Assembly (NCBI GenBank): GCA_963835495.1
Contig: CAWIFQ010000003.1
Coordinates: 1-64,000, forward strand
Source of the DNA: Acaudatibacter sp963835495
GTDB taxonomy: Bacteria > Pseudomonadota > Alphaproteobacteria > Caulobacterales > Caulobacteraceae
Direction: 5' to 3'
Length of the DNA stretch: 64,000 nt
Below, piece after piece: positions 1 to 9,319 of this stretch (the stretch's first letter is position 1; each line of letters opens with the position of its first letter). The position numbers and the translations under genes are program-made. The notes under the pieces were generated by a model that saw only the letters and a program-made list of their open reading frames with translations, was not told the DNA's origin and searched no databases.

Positions 1-610
1 TGGACCAAAATCGGGCCGGAGGCGCAATTCGGATGCGTCGTCGACCCGGCTTGCGAGGTCATCGCCCCCGGGGTGATCGAGCATCATGAGTTTAAAGCAC
101 TTCACCATCGGCGAGCCCGACGGCACCCGTTCGGAGCGTGTCAAGACGCTGAGCGACGCTCTGACGGGTGCCAATTTCAAAGCGCCGATCCGCGATCAGA
201 TCCGCTGGAATGTCTGGCTGAAGCTTTGGGGCAACGTGTGCTTCAACCCGATCGGCGCAAGTCTCGACCCACGCCACCTTGGACCGGATCACCACCCAGC
301 CGGGATTGCACAATTGTGCAAGCAGATGATGCATGAGGCCAAGGCGGTGGTTTCAAGAGGAGCATGGGCATCAACATTCCCGAAGATATGATCGATCGCC
401 GGCTTGCCGCCGCCGGGTTCGGTGGTCGGCCACAAGATGTCGATGTTGCAGGACTTGGAGCACCACCGTTCGATGGAGATCGACGCCCTCGTCACCGCGG
501 TCCAGGAACTGGGCCGGCTGACCGGGGTGCCGACGCCGGCCATCGACGTGGTTCTGGCCCTGGTTCAGGAGTGCGGCCGCCAAGCCGGCCTTTATGGAAC
601 GCCCGCCTGA
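1..610 (+). pseudogene. 2-dehydropantoate 2-reductase (PanE/ApbA family), C-terminal part, multiply frameshifted, cut by window start
   Basis: PanE-type proteins reduce ketopantoate to pantoate with NADPH, although many homologues act on other substrates. Only the C-terminal part is present. It reads in frame 1 to about 100 (GCVVDPACEVIAPGVIEH), in frame 2 from about 86 (FTIGEPDGTRSERVKTL, then QIRWNVWLKLWGNVCFNPI), shifts near 255-300, in frame 1 again from 364 (GINIPEDMIDRRLAAAG), and in frame 2 from 404 to the stop (MSMLQDLEHHRSMEIDAL). The conserved lysine/asparagine block of the C-terminal helical domain (WLKLWGNVCFNP) is intact. At least four indels fall within 600 bases, more than anywhere else here. 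This could be a true pseudogene or poor sequence at a contig end; I cannot separate the two. The N-terminal Rossmann domain lies outside the window. Confidence 0.75.
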
Positions 611-639
611 AAGGCCGTCGCCTCAATTCGGCCGCTGGA

Positions 640-822
640 TACCCTTTGCCGGTGGAGAACGTCTTCCTTGCGCTGGTGAATACCCCCGATCTCGCGGAGG
701 GAGTGCTCGGCTTGGCGAGGGCTCTGCGGGCCAGCACCGCGCTCCCCGGCCCCTCCGCGAACTCGCCGTCGTGACCGTGGCCCTCGAGATCGCGACGAGT
801 ACGAGGTGGACCATCAATTGAC
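640..822 (+). pseudogene. Carboxymuconolactone decarboxylase (AhpD-like) family fragment
   Basis: Just after the PanE remnant the reading frame gives ENVFLALVNTPDLAEGVLGL, then ALRASTALP. After a shift it gives LRELAVVTVALE and, in another frame, DEYEVDH. That order matches the N-terminal half of carboxymuconolactone-decarboxylase-like proteins, where the ExxxH-type segment lies near the active site. No start codon with a ribosome binding site is visible, and the family's C-terminal half is missing because the sequence runs straight into the dioxygenase leader. It is a remnant or an indel-ridden fragment, and the family call rests on this short stretch only. Confidence 0.4.
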
Positions 823-896
823 CTGTGACTTGTGCTGGCTCTCCTGTCGTGGACGGAGCAGCGATGATTCCTCCTGTCGACAAGGAGGACTTTGAG

Positions 897-1896
897 ATGA
901 TTCAAGTGCCTGAGACGACATCGTCGCCGTTCCGGGTGACGCACGCAAGCCATCTCGTCTACACAGTACGTGATCTATCACGTAGTCGGGACTTCTACAC
1001 CAAGGTCCTGGGGCTTGTCGTAACCGACGAGGATCGAGAGGGCGTATATCTGCGAGGTGTCGAAGAACGGTCTCACCACAGCCTGGTGCTGAAGCGTACC
1101 GACGGTGCGCCATCAGCGGTCAGGACCGGCCTTCGGACGTTTGATGATGAGGACCTTGATCGAGCGAAGGCTTACTTCGAAGGACAGGGGCTGAAGGCCG
1201 AGTTCATCGAGACTCCGTATCAGGGCCGAACGCTTCATGCCTTTGACCTGTTCGGAACGCCCCTGGAGTTCTGCTCGTCCATGCCAAGACTCGAAAGAGT
1301 CGATCAGCGATTTGAAAGCCTTCGGGCGCCGGCGAGCTTCGCTTCGATCACTACCAGGTGCATTCGCCTGATGTCGAGAAGTCGGCAGCCTTCTACGCCG
1401 GTCTCGGCCTCCGGATCGTCGACTACATGGTCGTCGGGGATCAACCGGTGGGCGTGTTCCTGCACGCCAAGGATACGGTCTACGATGTCGTCTTCGTGCG
1501 TCGGCCGGGGCCCGCCCTGCACCATTACGGATACATCGTCGGCGGCATCAACGAGATCGTTCGGGCTTGGGACGTCGCGGGCAGTCTCGGGTACGGGGAC
1601 AATGTGGAATTCGGTCCCGGACGACATAGTCTCGGCCATTCCTATTACGTTTACCTGCTGGACCCGGATGGCCATCGCTGGAGTTGCTGCCGCCCCCGGT
1701 TTATTACGGAGACGCCGATGACGGGCCCGTGGTGCACGATCTGACGGGCGTTTCGAGGGTGACTGAGTCCTGGGGATTGCCGCCGCGGCTAACCTGGCTG
1801 ACGAAGGCGTCTCTCTTCGAAGGCGTGGAATGCGTCAGTCCTCCACCCAGCGGGCGGCCGGAGCCTTCCTTGGAGGCCTATCTCGGGATGGGCTGA
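897..1896 (+). CDS. Extradiol ring-cleavage dioxygenase of the VOC superfamily (homoprotocatechuate/catechol 2,3-dioxygenase-like), frameshifted
   Basis: Two vicinal-oxygen-chelate modules follow one another, as in HpaD-type enzymes that open a catechol ring next to its hydroxyls using Fe(II) or Mn(II). The N-terminal module (residues about 15-125) contains ASHLVYTVRDLSRSRDFYTK. The catalytic module contains FDHYQVHSPDVEKSAAFYAG, then HHYGYIVGGINEI and YVYLLDPDGHR, which supply the expected metal ligands His, His and Glu. The Glu lies in the following frame (ELLPPP). Frameshifts occur near 1325-1340 and 1675, and the tail (SLFEGVECVSPPPSGRPEP) ends at 1896. The ATG at 897 was chosen because AAGGAGG lies at 881-887 with good spacing; the longer start at 825 has no such site. 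The substrate cannot be told from sequence. Frame breaks are probably sequence errors because all conserved blocks are present. Confidence 0.72.
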
Positions 1897-2010
1897 AGGC
1901 GAAAGCATCCCGGGTGCTGGCGATGGTCCTTACGTCGGCGGTCGGTGCGCGGGCTGTGGGGCTCGTCGCAGCGATGGGAGGGGCGCTATCCCGCTGCCAT
2001 AGGGGTGCGA

Positions 2011-3654
2011 TCAGTTCGGTGCGGAGCCGCGGGCCGCGTGCAGAGCGGTTGAATGCGGAGCTGGCGGTGGTATATTGCCCGCCTGCGACGTGACCCACTG
2101 GGCCGGTTGGCCGAGGGCGTGGTAGACCTCAAACTGGGCGACGTTGTACTCGCTCACGGCAGCGGAGTACTGCTCGTAGGCGGTATTCAAGGCGATGAGC
2201 GCGGCGACGACCTCCTGAGGGCGGATGATCAGGCGGAGCAGCTCGCCGGCCGGCCGCGCCGTCTCGCGCAGGCCGATGAAGTTCTTGTCGGCCGACTCGA
2301 TCGCCTGGCGCACGCCAGCGTCCGTCTCCACCACGCGCACGCGGGCCGTCTGCAACCGGGCGACGGCCTGCGCGACCTCGGATTTGACGCGGAAGACGGT
2401 CCGCGTCAGCTCGATCGAGGCCAGCTCCTGCTCGGCCCGTCGCTGCCGGATCAGGCCGATGTTGCCGACTCCCCCGTTTTGCAATTCCCAGACGGCGGCG
2501 ACCGCGATATCCAGGCGGGAACCGTTGGTGTTGAGCATCCCGTTGGCGCCGGCGGAGAAGTTGCCGGCCGCCAGCAGCCCCGTCGCCGTGGCCGGGCTGG
2601 TGACGATCAGGCTGGGCAGGAGGGGCGCTTCTTCTCGCGACGCAGCAGCAGGTTGGCCGCGGCGACCAGTTCCTGCCGCGAAGCGATCTCGGGGCGGCTG
2701 TTCAAGGCCACTGGCAACAGCTCCTCGGGGGAACGCTCGGAGGCGACGAAGGTCACTTGCAGGAACGCCGGCTCGACTGGCTCGAGCAGCGTGGTCGGGT
2801 CAAGCAAGAGAACTTCCGCCAGCCGCGCACTTGCGACCCGCCAGTCGCGGATGGCGATCTGCTGGCTTTGCCGCAGGCTCTGCAATTCGGCTTGTCCCCG
2901 ATTGATCTCCAGCGGTGCGATCAGGCTCGGTGCCAGCCCCTTGGTGAAGTTCACGAGCAGCTCGGCCCTGACGATCGTCGCCCCGACGCCGAGCAGTCTT
3001 CCCCGCGCCGCCTGGACGTCGAAATAGGCTTGGGCCACCGTGAGCAGGACATCGTTCCGCGCTGCCTGGAGGTCCGCCCGCCGCGAGGCGACCACGCGCC
3101 GCGCCGCGAGCGGGGAGAAGATCGCGTCAGTGAGCCCGACGAACAAGCTGGGGCCGCCGCCGACGAAGAACGTCTGCAACCCTTTCCGAAAATTCGGACC
3201 CGTGAAGATGTCTTGCTGGACACCATCGTGCCGGAAGTAATTGACGCCCCCGTTGAGGTTGGGGATCCAGAGGGCCTTGGCCTGCAACTGCAAAGCGAGA
3301 GCCTGTTGAACCTGTGCCATGGCCGCGGCGATATCGAGCGGCCTGACCCCGGAGAGTTGCATCGCGGCCGCCAGGTTGATCGGCAGGCCTTCCGGCACCA
3401 GTGCGTCCATTCCGCCCACGGGAAACCCCACCCCGGCCGGGCCCGGGATCGGTTCTGGAGCTGGAGGCGCAGTTTCGGCAAATAGATCCGAGGCTGCTCC
3501 CAGCGGCGACTGCCGTGCCAGGGGTGATGCTGCCGGCTGATCCTCGATCGCGGGAGGTAGCGAAGATCGTTTGCGCCGGCCCGTCGCGGCCGACCAGCGA
3601 CGCCCACAGCGCGATCGGCAACAGCCAGTGGCGACAGCGTCTCCGACGCATCAT
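2011..3654 (-). CDS. TolC-family outer-membrane efflux protein, frameshifted
   Basis: TolC-family proteins form trimeric outer-membrane channels for efflux pumps and type I secretion. A hydrophobic signal segment (CRHWLLPIALWASLVG) follows the start at 3654 or 3651; GGAGGAG lies directly upstream and favours the second Met. A proline-rich linker leads to two long helical repeats. The first spans about residues 110-350, with AQAYFDVQAARGRLLGVGAT and LEINRGQAELQSLRQSQQIA. The second contains RQRRAEQELASIELTRTVFR and ALNTAYEQYSAAVSEYNVAQ. Frame breaks lie near 3555-3575 and 2540-2610. No membrane-fusion or inner-membrane pump gene is next to it. The sequence style resembles planctomycete TolC proteins rather than caulobacterial ones, though this is only my impression of the family. 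Confidence 0.8.
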
Positions 3655-3815
3655 CTCCTCCACATCCTGTGGACGGATACCTGTCAATCCTGAACGGTCC
3701 GGCAAACTCTAAGGGTTGTAGACGAGCCGGGACGATCTTGATCATCACGATAACTATCGGTCGTTCGTACAGGCGCTGCGTGAATGATTCTGCGTCTATC
3801 GCCGGACGCTTCGAC

Positions 3816-5340
3816 TTAACCCAATTTCGGTCTCATCGGCAGATAGTGCGGTTGCCATATCTTCGCATCGACAAGCTGCTCGAGTTCCTCGGGCCGACAG
3901 GGGGTGGCGAGCCCATCGCACTGGGCTGCTGCGGCGACGGCCAGGGCGATCACACGCGAGACCCGGCGCGATTCCGCGAGCGGGGGGAGTAGCGGTCCCG
4001 CCGGGTCGTCACGAGCCGGGGAACAACCTGCCAGGGCGCGCGCCGCCGCCATGAACATCGCATCGCTCACGCGCTGGGCCTTTACCGCGAGCACTCCCAG
4101 CCCTAGCCCTGGGAAGATGTAACTGTTGTTGCACTGGGCGACTGGGTACCGACGGTCGCCGTACAAGACGTCGTCGAACGGGCTTCCGGTGGCGATCAAG
4201 GCCCGGCCGTCGGTCCAAGCGATCACATCGGCCGGGCTTGCCTCGGCTCGTGACGTGGGGTTCGAGAGCGGGAAGATGATCGGACGATCGACATGCTCGG
4301 CCATCGCGCGAACGATCGCTTCAGTGAAAGTACCCGGTTGACCTGAGACGCCGATCAGGATCGTCGGGCGGGCGTTCCGCACCACGTCGAGCAAGCCGAT
4401 GGCCTCCCCCGAACCCGTGCGCCAGCCGGCGACCCGATCCTTTGGCTGGACGAACCTCTGTTGAAACGGCCTCAGGCCGGCAAGCCCGTCGTGCAGCAGT
4501 CCCGGTCGGTCGATAAGAAAGAATCGGGAGCGAGCCTCATGCTCGGCCAAGCCTTCTGCGACCATGGCCGCGACCAGTTGTTCGCCAATACCACAACCGG
4601 CAGAACCGGCGCCGAGTATGGCGACCCGCTGGTCTCGGAGCCGCCCGCCGGCGACGGCCACCGCCGCGAGCAAGGTACCGGTTGTAACCGCTGCGGTGCC
4701 CTGGATGTCGTCGTTGAAGGTGCAGAGCCGGTCGCGGTAGCGATCAAGGATGGGGCCGGCATGGGCTTGCGCGAAGTCCTCCCACTGGAGCAATACTTTC
4801 GGAAACTTCCTCAGCACCGCGCCGACGAAAGCATCGATGAACGCATCATAGTCGCCCCCGGCAATCCGTTCGTGCCGCCAGCCAACGTAGAGCGGGTCGT
4901 CGAGTCGCTCCCGGTTGTTCGTGCCGACGTCGAGAAGAATGGGCAATGTCGTCGCAGGGTGGATGCCGCCGCACGCCGTGTAGAGCGAGAGCTTGCCGAT
5001 CGGGATGCCCATCCCCCCGCGCCTTGGTCCCCCAGCCCGAGGATGCGCTCGCCATCGGTGACGACGATTACCTCGACCTGCGGAGAGGCAGCATACCCCA
5101 GGATCTCATCGAGGTCGTCGCACTCCGGATAGGCGAGGAACAACCCGCGCGGGCGGCGGAAGATGTGGCTGAACTCCTCGCAGGCAAGGCCGACCGTCGG
5201 CGTGTAGACGATCGGCATCATCTTGGCCAGATGGTCGAGCAGCAGCCGGTAGAACAAGGTTTCGTTGGTGTCCTGGAGTTGACGCAGGTAGACGTGCCGC
5301 CCGAGGTCGGTCCGCTTCCCACTGTAAGCCTCGAACGCCC
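3816..5340 (-). CDS. NAD(P)-dependent malic enzyme, N-terminus missing, one frameshift
   Basis: Malic enzyme oxidatively decarboxylates malate to pyruvate and links the citric acid cycle to pyruvate and NAD(P)H supply. Diagnostic blocks are present: TNETLFYRLLLDHL, MMPIVYTPTVGLACEEFSHI, FNDDIQGTAAVTTGTLLAA (metal and substrate region), LGAGSAGCGIGEQLVAAM (dinucleotide fold) and PIIFPLSNPTSRAEASPADV. About 500 residues remain of the usual 540-570. The missing 50-60 residues are at the N-terminus, where the coding sense stops at about 5340 and turns into an unrelated gene on the other strand. A single frame break near 5015 sits in a run of six G that should be seven, the classic signature of a homopolymer error. 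The stop is TAA at 3816-3818. Confidence 0.88.
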
Positions 5341-5362
5341 GGCCTGCTCATCACCCACCTTC
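5338..5362. other. Sequence junction between two truncated genes
   Basis: Malic enzyme (minus strand) loses its N-terminus here, and a DUF1552 protein (plus strand) begins in mid-domain within the same 25 bases. No insertion-sequence end, tRNA or direct repeat is visible. This marks either an assembly join or an illegitimate recombination point. Confidence 0.7.
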
Positions 5363-5788
5363 ATGATGGCGCGCGAAGTCAGCTACCGGATCTTCCCCAT
5401 GCTCGGCATCTCAGAAGCCTTCCACCCGGCGTCGCATCATCAAAACAATCCGGAGCGGCTGGAGAATTTAACCAAGATCAACACGTATCACGTGAGCCTG
5501 GTCGCGCATTTCCTGGAACGGCTCAAGGCAACGCCCGATGGCGATGGCAATCTGCTGGATCATTCGCTGATTCTGTACGGAAGCGGCATGAGCAACAGCA
5601 ACGTTCACAACCATTCGCCGCTGCCGGTTCTGGTCGCGGGCGGCGCAGCCGGCAAGTTGAAGGGTGGCCGTCACGTGAAGTATCCGGAGAACACGCCCAT
5701 GGCGAATCTCCTGCTGACCATCCTGGATAAAGCTGGAGTGCACCAGGACAGCGTGGGCGACAGCACAGGCGTGCTGTCGGAGGTATAA
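5360..5788 (+). CDS. DUF1552 family protein, C-terminal part only
   Basis: The reading frame opens in mid-domain with TFMMAREVSYRIFPMLGISE and continues through HPASHHQNNPERLENLTKIN, LLDHSLILYGSGMSNSNVHN and HSPLPVLVAGGAAGKLKGGR to the TAA at 5786-5788. These are the conserved C-terminal blocks of DUF1552, a family of mostly Tat-exported proteins of unknown function. It is abundant in Acidobacteria, Planctomycetes and Verrucomicrobia, usually next to a DUF1592/cytochrome-type gene and often followed by an ankyrin-repeat protein, as here. The first two thirds of the usual 430 or so residues are missing upstream of the junction. The downstream ankyrin gene starts 5 bases after the stop, so the two were probably co-transcribed. 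Confidence 0.85.
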   Translation, partial: FMMAREVSYRIFPMLGISEAFHPASHHQNNPERLENLTKINTYHVSLVAHFLERLKATPDGDGNLLDHSLILYGSGMSNSNVHNHSPLPVLVAGGAAGKLKGGRHVKYPENTPMANLLLTILDKAGVHQDSVGDSTGVLSEV

Positions 5789-5792
5789 GACG

Positions 5793-7268
5793 ATGCGAAC
5801 CATCGCGACCCTGTTAGCCGGCATGTTAGCTTGCAGCGTTGCCAGCGCCCAGATTGCCGATGCGGCCGAGCATCGCGATAACGAAGCAGTGCGCTCCCTG
5901 CTCAAGCAGAAGACCAACGTCAACGCGGCTCAGCTCGACGGGACCACTGCGCTCCAGTGGGCGGCCCATTGGAACGATCTCGAAACCGTAAACCTGCTGC
6001 TTCGCGCGGGTGCCGACCCGAAGATCGCCAACCGCTACGGCGCGACTCCCCTTTCCGAAGCCGCGACGGCGGGAAACGCGGCCATGATTGAGGCTCTTCT
6101 TAAGGCTGGCGCGGATCCCAAGACCCTGACCACAGCCGACGGCGAAACCGTCCTGATGACGGCCGCGCGCGCCGGCAATGCAGATGCCGTCAAGATCCTG
6201 TTGGAGCACGGTTCCGACGTCAACGCCCGCGAGAATTACAAAGGCCAGACGGCGCTGATGTGGGCCGCCGGCGAACGCCATCCTGAAGTAGTGAAGTTGC
6301 TGCTCGCACATGGAGCCGACTGGAAAGTCCGCTCTTTCGACCGCCCGACCAAGCTGCCGAAACTCAGTGCGGCCTCGTCCGTGAGTCCGATGGCTCGCGG
6401 AGGATTTACCGCCTTCCTGTTCACCGCGCGCGAAGGCGACATGGAATCGGCGAAAGTGATGCTCGATGGCGGTGTCGATATTAATCAAACCGACGTGGAC
6501 GGCGCTACCGCCCTGGTCGTCTCCATCATGAACAAGAAGTACACGTTCGCCAAGTTCCTGCTCGACCGCGGCGCGAACCCGAACCTGGCCGACGATAAGG
6601 GCCGTGCGGCGCTGTACGCGGCCGTGGACATGCGCAACGAAGACTACTCGACCCTCCCCAATCGAAAAGAAGACGATCCGATGCCGAGTCTCGAAATCGT
6701 GAAGGCGCTTTTGGATCGCGGGGCGAATCCTAATATGGCGCTTACCAAAGCCCTTCCAGGCCGTAGCGGGATGGATTCGGGAGACACAGCCCTAGGCGAC
6801 GGATCCACGCCGCTCATACGCGCGGCCTTCTCCGGAGACGCCGCGGTGATGCGGTTACTGCTCGAAAAGGGGGCCGACCCCAAACTGACGCTCAAAGACG
6901 GAAGCACTGCCCTTATGGTCGCGGCTGGCGTCGGCTATCGCGATAAGTTCACCCGCGGAACGGAAGCGGACGCGCTCGAATGCTTGAAGGTGGCCATGGG
7001 GACCGGTTTAGATCTCACCCAAGTCACCACCCGCGGCGACACCGCCCTGCACGGAGCGGCCAACCGGGGAGCGGACACCATCGTGCAGTTCCTGGTGGAT
7101 CACGGCGCGAAGCTCGACGCCAAGAACAAGCAGGGATACACGCCGCTCGATATCGCCCTGGGGAAGAACAGCATGGGCGCTCTGCCTGTTCCGCATGACA
7201 GCACTGTCGCTTTGATCCGGAAGCTGGGCGGGCTCGAAGGCAAGGACGTCCAAGTAGCGTCGAAGTAG
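5793..7268 (+). CDS. Secreted ankyrin-repeat protein
   Basis: The 491-residue protein has an N-terminal signal peptide (LLAGMLACSVASA, cleavage likely before Gln20) and at least ten ankyrin repeats between about residues 20 and 480. Examples are DGTTALQWAAHWNDLETVNL, NGGVDINQ-type turns and the final KQGYTPLDIALGKN. Ankyrin repeats bind protein partners; no catalytic domain is seen. The repeat array is interrupted at about residues 185-205 by a basic, proline-containing insert (KLPKLSAASS) and near 285-335 by a longer loop. Acidobacteria commonly place such a gene directly behind DUF1552, which suggests that the two exported proteins work in the same envelope process. The start is 5 bases downstream of the DUF1552 stop. 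The gene is intact, without frameshift. Confidence 0.9.
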   Translation: MRTIATLLAGMLACSVASAQIADAAEHRDNEAVRSLLKQKTNVNAAQLDGTTALQWAAHWNDLETVNLLLRAGADPKIANRYGATPLSEAATAGNAAMIEALLKAGADPKTLTTADGETVLMTAARAGNADAVKILLEHGSDVNARENYKGQTALMWAAGERHPEVVKLLLAHGADWKVRSFDRPTKLPKLSAASSVSPMARGGFTAFLFTAREGDMESAKVMLDGGVDINQTDVDGATALVVSIMNKKYTFAKFLLDRGANPNLADDKGRAALYAAVDMRNEDYSTLPNRKEDDPMPSLEIVKALLDRGANPNMALTKALPGRSGMDSGDTALGDGSTPLIRAAFSGDAAVMRLLLEKGADPKLTLKDGSTALMVAAGVGYRDKFTRGTEADALECLKVAMGTGLDLTQVTTRGDTALHGAANRGADTIVQFLVDHGAKLDAKNKQGYTPLDIALGKNSMGALPVPHDSTVALIRKLGGLEGKDVQVASK

Positions 7269-7292
7269 CTATCTGCTGCAGCTAAACATCCC

Positions 7293-8255
7293 GTGCAGTT
7301 AAGTATCTTGGATCAGTGCCCGATCCCCGAGGGATCGAGTGCCGGCGACGCGCTGCGGAACACCATCGAGCTTGCGAAACGAGCCGACCAACTAGGATAC
7401 GGCCGGTATTGGCTGGCGGAGCATCACGGCACACCCGGTCTGGCATGCAATAGCCCCGAAGTGATGATCGGGCCGGTAGCGCAGGCCACGTCCCGCATCC
7501 GCGTGGGCAGCGGCGGTGTGATGCTGCCGCACTACAGCCCGCTCAAAGTTGCGGAGAACTTCTCGATGTTGAGCGCGCTCTTTCCGGGCCGCATCGACCT
7601 GGGTATCGGCCGCGCTCCGGGAACCAGCGCCCAGATCGCATTCGCACTGCAACGGGATCGCCGGCAGCCTTCGCCCGACGACTTTCGGCAACAACTGGAC
7701 GAGTTGCTGGGGTATCTGGATAAAGGTCCGCCAGTCTCGCTGCTCGGCTCATCTCCGCAGAGCGCGGTGTGGGCCGCCGAGCTGGGGTTGCCGTATGTGT
7801 TTGCCGATTTCATAAACCCCAATGGCCCGGCGATGGCGGCTCACTATCGCGAGCACTTTCGTGCTTCGGCTAGTCTGTCCGGGCCAAGAACCTCTGTAGC
7901 CGTATGGGCATTGTGTGCGGAAACCGACGAGGAAGCACTTCGAATTTCGTCCAGTGCACGCATGATGCTGCTGAATCTGTTCCGGGGACGGCTGATCCCG
8001 GTGCCTTCGGTCGAGAAAGCCATGGCGTTTCTGGCGCAGGAAGGCGTTCCTGTTGCCTCGGTGCCTGAGGGCCGCAGGATCATCACCGGTTCCCCGGAGC
8101 GCGTGCGTCAATCCATCGAGAACGTCGCGGCGGAATACGGCGCGGACGAAGTGTTTGTCGTGAACATCGTTCACGATCCGGCTGATCGGATTCGCTGCTA
8201 CGAGCTAATCGCGCAGGCGTTCCGGCTGACCACCTCGCAAACCTCTTCGATCTGA
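7293..8255 (+). CDS. LLM-class (luciferase-like) flavin-dependent oxidoreductase
   Basis: At 320 residues the protein has the length and pattern of the bacterial luciferase-like TIM-barrel flavoenzymes of the MsnO8/YvbT type: SILDQCPIPEGSSAGDAL at the N-terminus, RYWLAEHHGTPGLACNSPEV, IRVGSGGVMLPHYSPLKVAE, FPGRIDLGIGRAPGTS and the C-terminal ITGSPERVRQSIENVA. The first segments form the FMN pocket in this family. The substrate is unknown; such enzymes are usually monooxygenases or reductases of aliphatic or aromatic compounds. The start is GTG at 7293, 24 bases after the ankyrin gene. Its last 58 bases overlap the 3' end of the convergent aminotransferase gene. Confidence 0.88.
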   Translation: MQLSILDQCPIPEGSSAGDALRNTIELAKRADQLGYGRYWLAEHHGTPGLACNSPEVMIGPVAQATSRIRVGSGGVMLPHYSPLKVAENFSMLSALFPGRIDLGIGRAPGTSAQIAFALQRDRRQPSPDDFRQQLDELLGYLDKGPPVSLLGSSPQSAVWAAELGLPYVFADFINPNGPAMAAHYREHFRASASLSGPRTSVAVWALCAETDEEALRISSSARMMLLNLFRGRLIPVPSVEKAMAFLAQEGVPVASVPEGRRIITGSPERVRQSIENVAAEYGADEVFVVNIVHDPADRIRCYELIAQAFRLTTSQTSSI

Positions 8256-9307
8256 GAGCGCTGCAATTCGGGATAGATGGGGAGCGAGAGAACCTCTCCA
8301 GCGATTCGTTCCGCCACCGGAAACGAGCCTTCGCCATATCGGGAATCGCTATACGCGCGCTGCAGATGGACCGGGACCGGATAGTGAATGCCGTACTGAA
8401 TATCGGCTGCTTTCAGCGCTTCGACCAACGCGTCGCGATGAGGCGTGCGGATGGCGTAGACGTGATACACGTGACGGGCGTAAGGCATCTGGCGCGGTGT
8501 GACAACGCCCGAATCCTTCAGGAGCGCATCGTAAAGCGCGGCGTGAGCGCGGCGGGCTTCGGTCCAACGCTCCAGGTGCCGCAGTTTCACGCGCAGGATC
8601 GCGCCCTGCATGCCCTCCATGCGGTAATTGAAACCACGCAGGTCGTGATAATAGCGGCGCGATTCGCCCCAGCTTCGAAGAAGCCGGATGGTCTTAGCAT
8701 AATCCGGATTCGCCGTTACGACTGCGCCGGCTTCACCATAAGCACCGAGATTCTTGCCGGGATAAAAGCTGAAGCACGCGAGATCCGCCATAGACCCGGC
8801 GCGCTGTCCCTTGTATTCGGCTCCGTGGGCCTGGGCGGCGTCTTCGATCACAGTGATGCCACGGGCACGCGCAGTATCCAGAATGGGACTCATGTCGGCA
8901 GGCTGCCCATATAGGTGGACCGGCAGAATGGCCTTGGTCTTAGGGGTGATGGCGGACTCCAGCTTGGCGGGATCGAGATTATAGGATTGCGGGTCGATAT
9001 CGACGTAGACCGGCGTTGCGCCTGCATACTGAATCGCGGCAACGGTCGCGACGAAAGTGAACGGCGTAGTGATGACCTCGTCGCCGGGCCCGATTCCAAC
9101 AGCGAGCAAGGCCAGGTGCAAGGCACTGGTCCCGGAGTTGACTCCGATAGCTTCTTTATTCGAACAGTAGGCGGCAAACTCCTTTTCGAATCCGGCCACT
9201 TCGGTTCCAAGAGCGAACTGGCTGCTTTCGAGAACGCCCGAGATGGCGGTATCGATCTCCGCTTTGATGCTGTGGTACTGCGCTTTTAGGTCTCCGTACG
9301 GAATCAT
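8198..9307 (-). CDS. DegT/DnrJ/EryC1/StrS family PLP-dependent aminotransferase
   Basis: These enzymes aminate keto-sugar nucleotides for lipopolysaccharide, capsule or glycoside synthesis. All marks are present in 369 residues: the DLKAQYHSIKAEID start, NSGTSALHLALLAVGIGPGD (phosphate and substrate binding), TTPFTFVATVAAIQYAGATP, the aspartate in VIEDAAQAHGAEYKG that holds the pyridine nitrogen, and the Schiff-base lysine Lys185 in CFSFYPGKNLGAYGEAG. The C-terminal domain (GIHYPVPVHLQRAY, LSLPIYPEL) is complete. The gene begins 12 bases from the VanZ gene on the same strand, and glycosyltransferase-like membrane genes lie nearby, so a role in surface polysaccharide assembly is a reasonable inference. 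Confidence 0.92.
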   Translation of the reverse strand: MIPYGDLKAQYHSIKAEIDTAISGVLESSQFALGTEVAGFEKEFAAYCSNKEAIGVNSGTSALHLALLAVGIGPGDEVITTPFTFVATVAAIQYAGATPVYVDIDPQSYNLDPAKLESAITPKTKAILPVHLYGQPADMSPILDTARARGITVIEDAAQAHGAEYKGQRAGSMADLACFSFYPGKNLGAYGEAGAVVTANPDYAKTIRLLRSWGESRRYYHDLRGFNYRMEGMQGAILRVKLRHLERWTEARRAHAALYDALLKDSGVVTPRQMPYARHVYHVYAIRTPHRDALVEALKAADIQYGIHYPVPVHLQRAYSDSRYGEGSFPVAERIAGEVLSLPIYPELQRSQIEEVCEVVSRNACAISS

Positions 9308-9319
9308 GCCGATCTTTTA

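Noticed and set aside
4946..5788. A 280-residue plus-strand frame joining antisense malic enzyme to DUF1552
   Set aside because: Only the part after about 5360 is protein-like; the first half is the antisense of malic enzyme and merely stays open through the junction.
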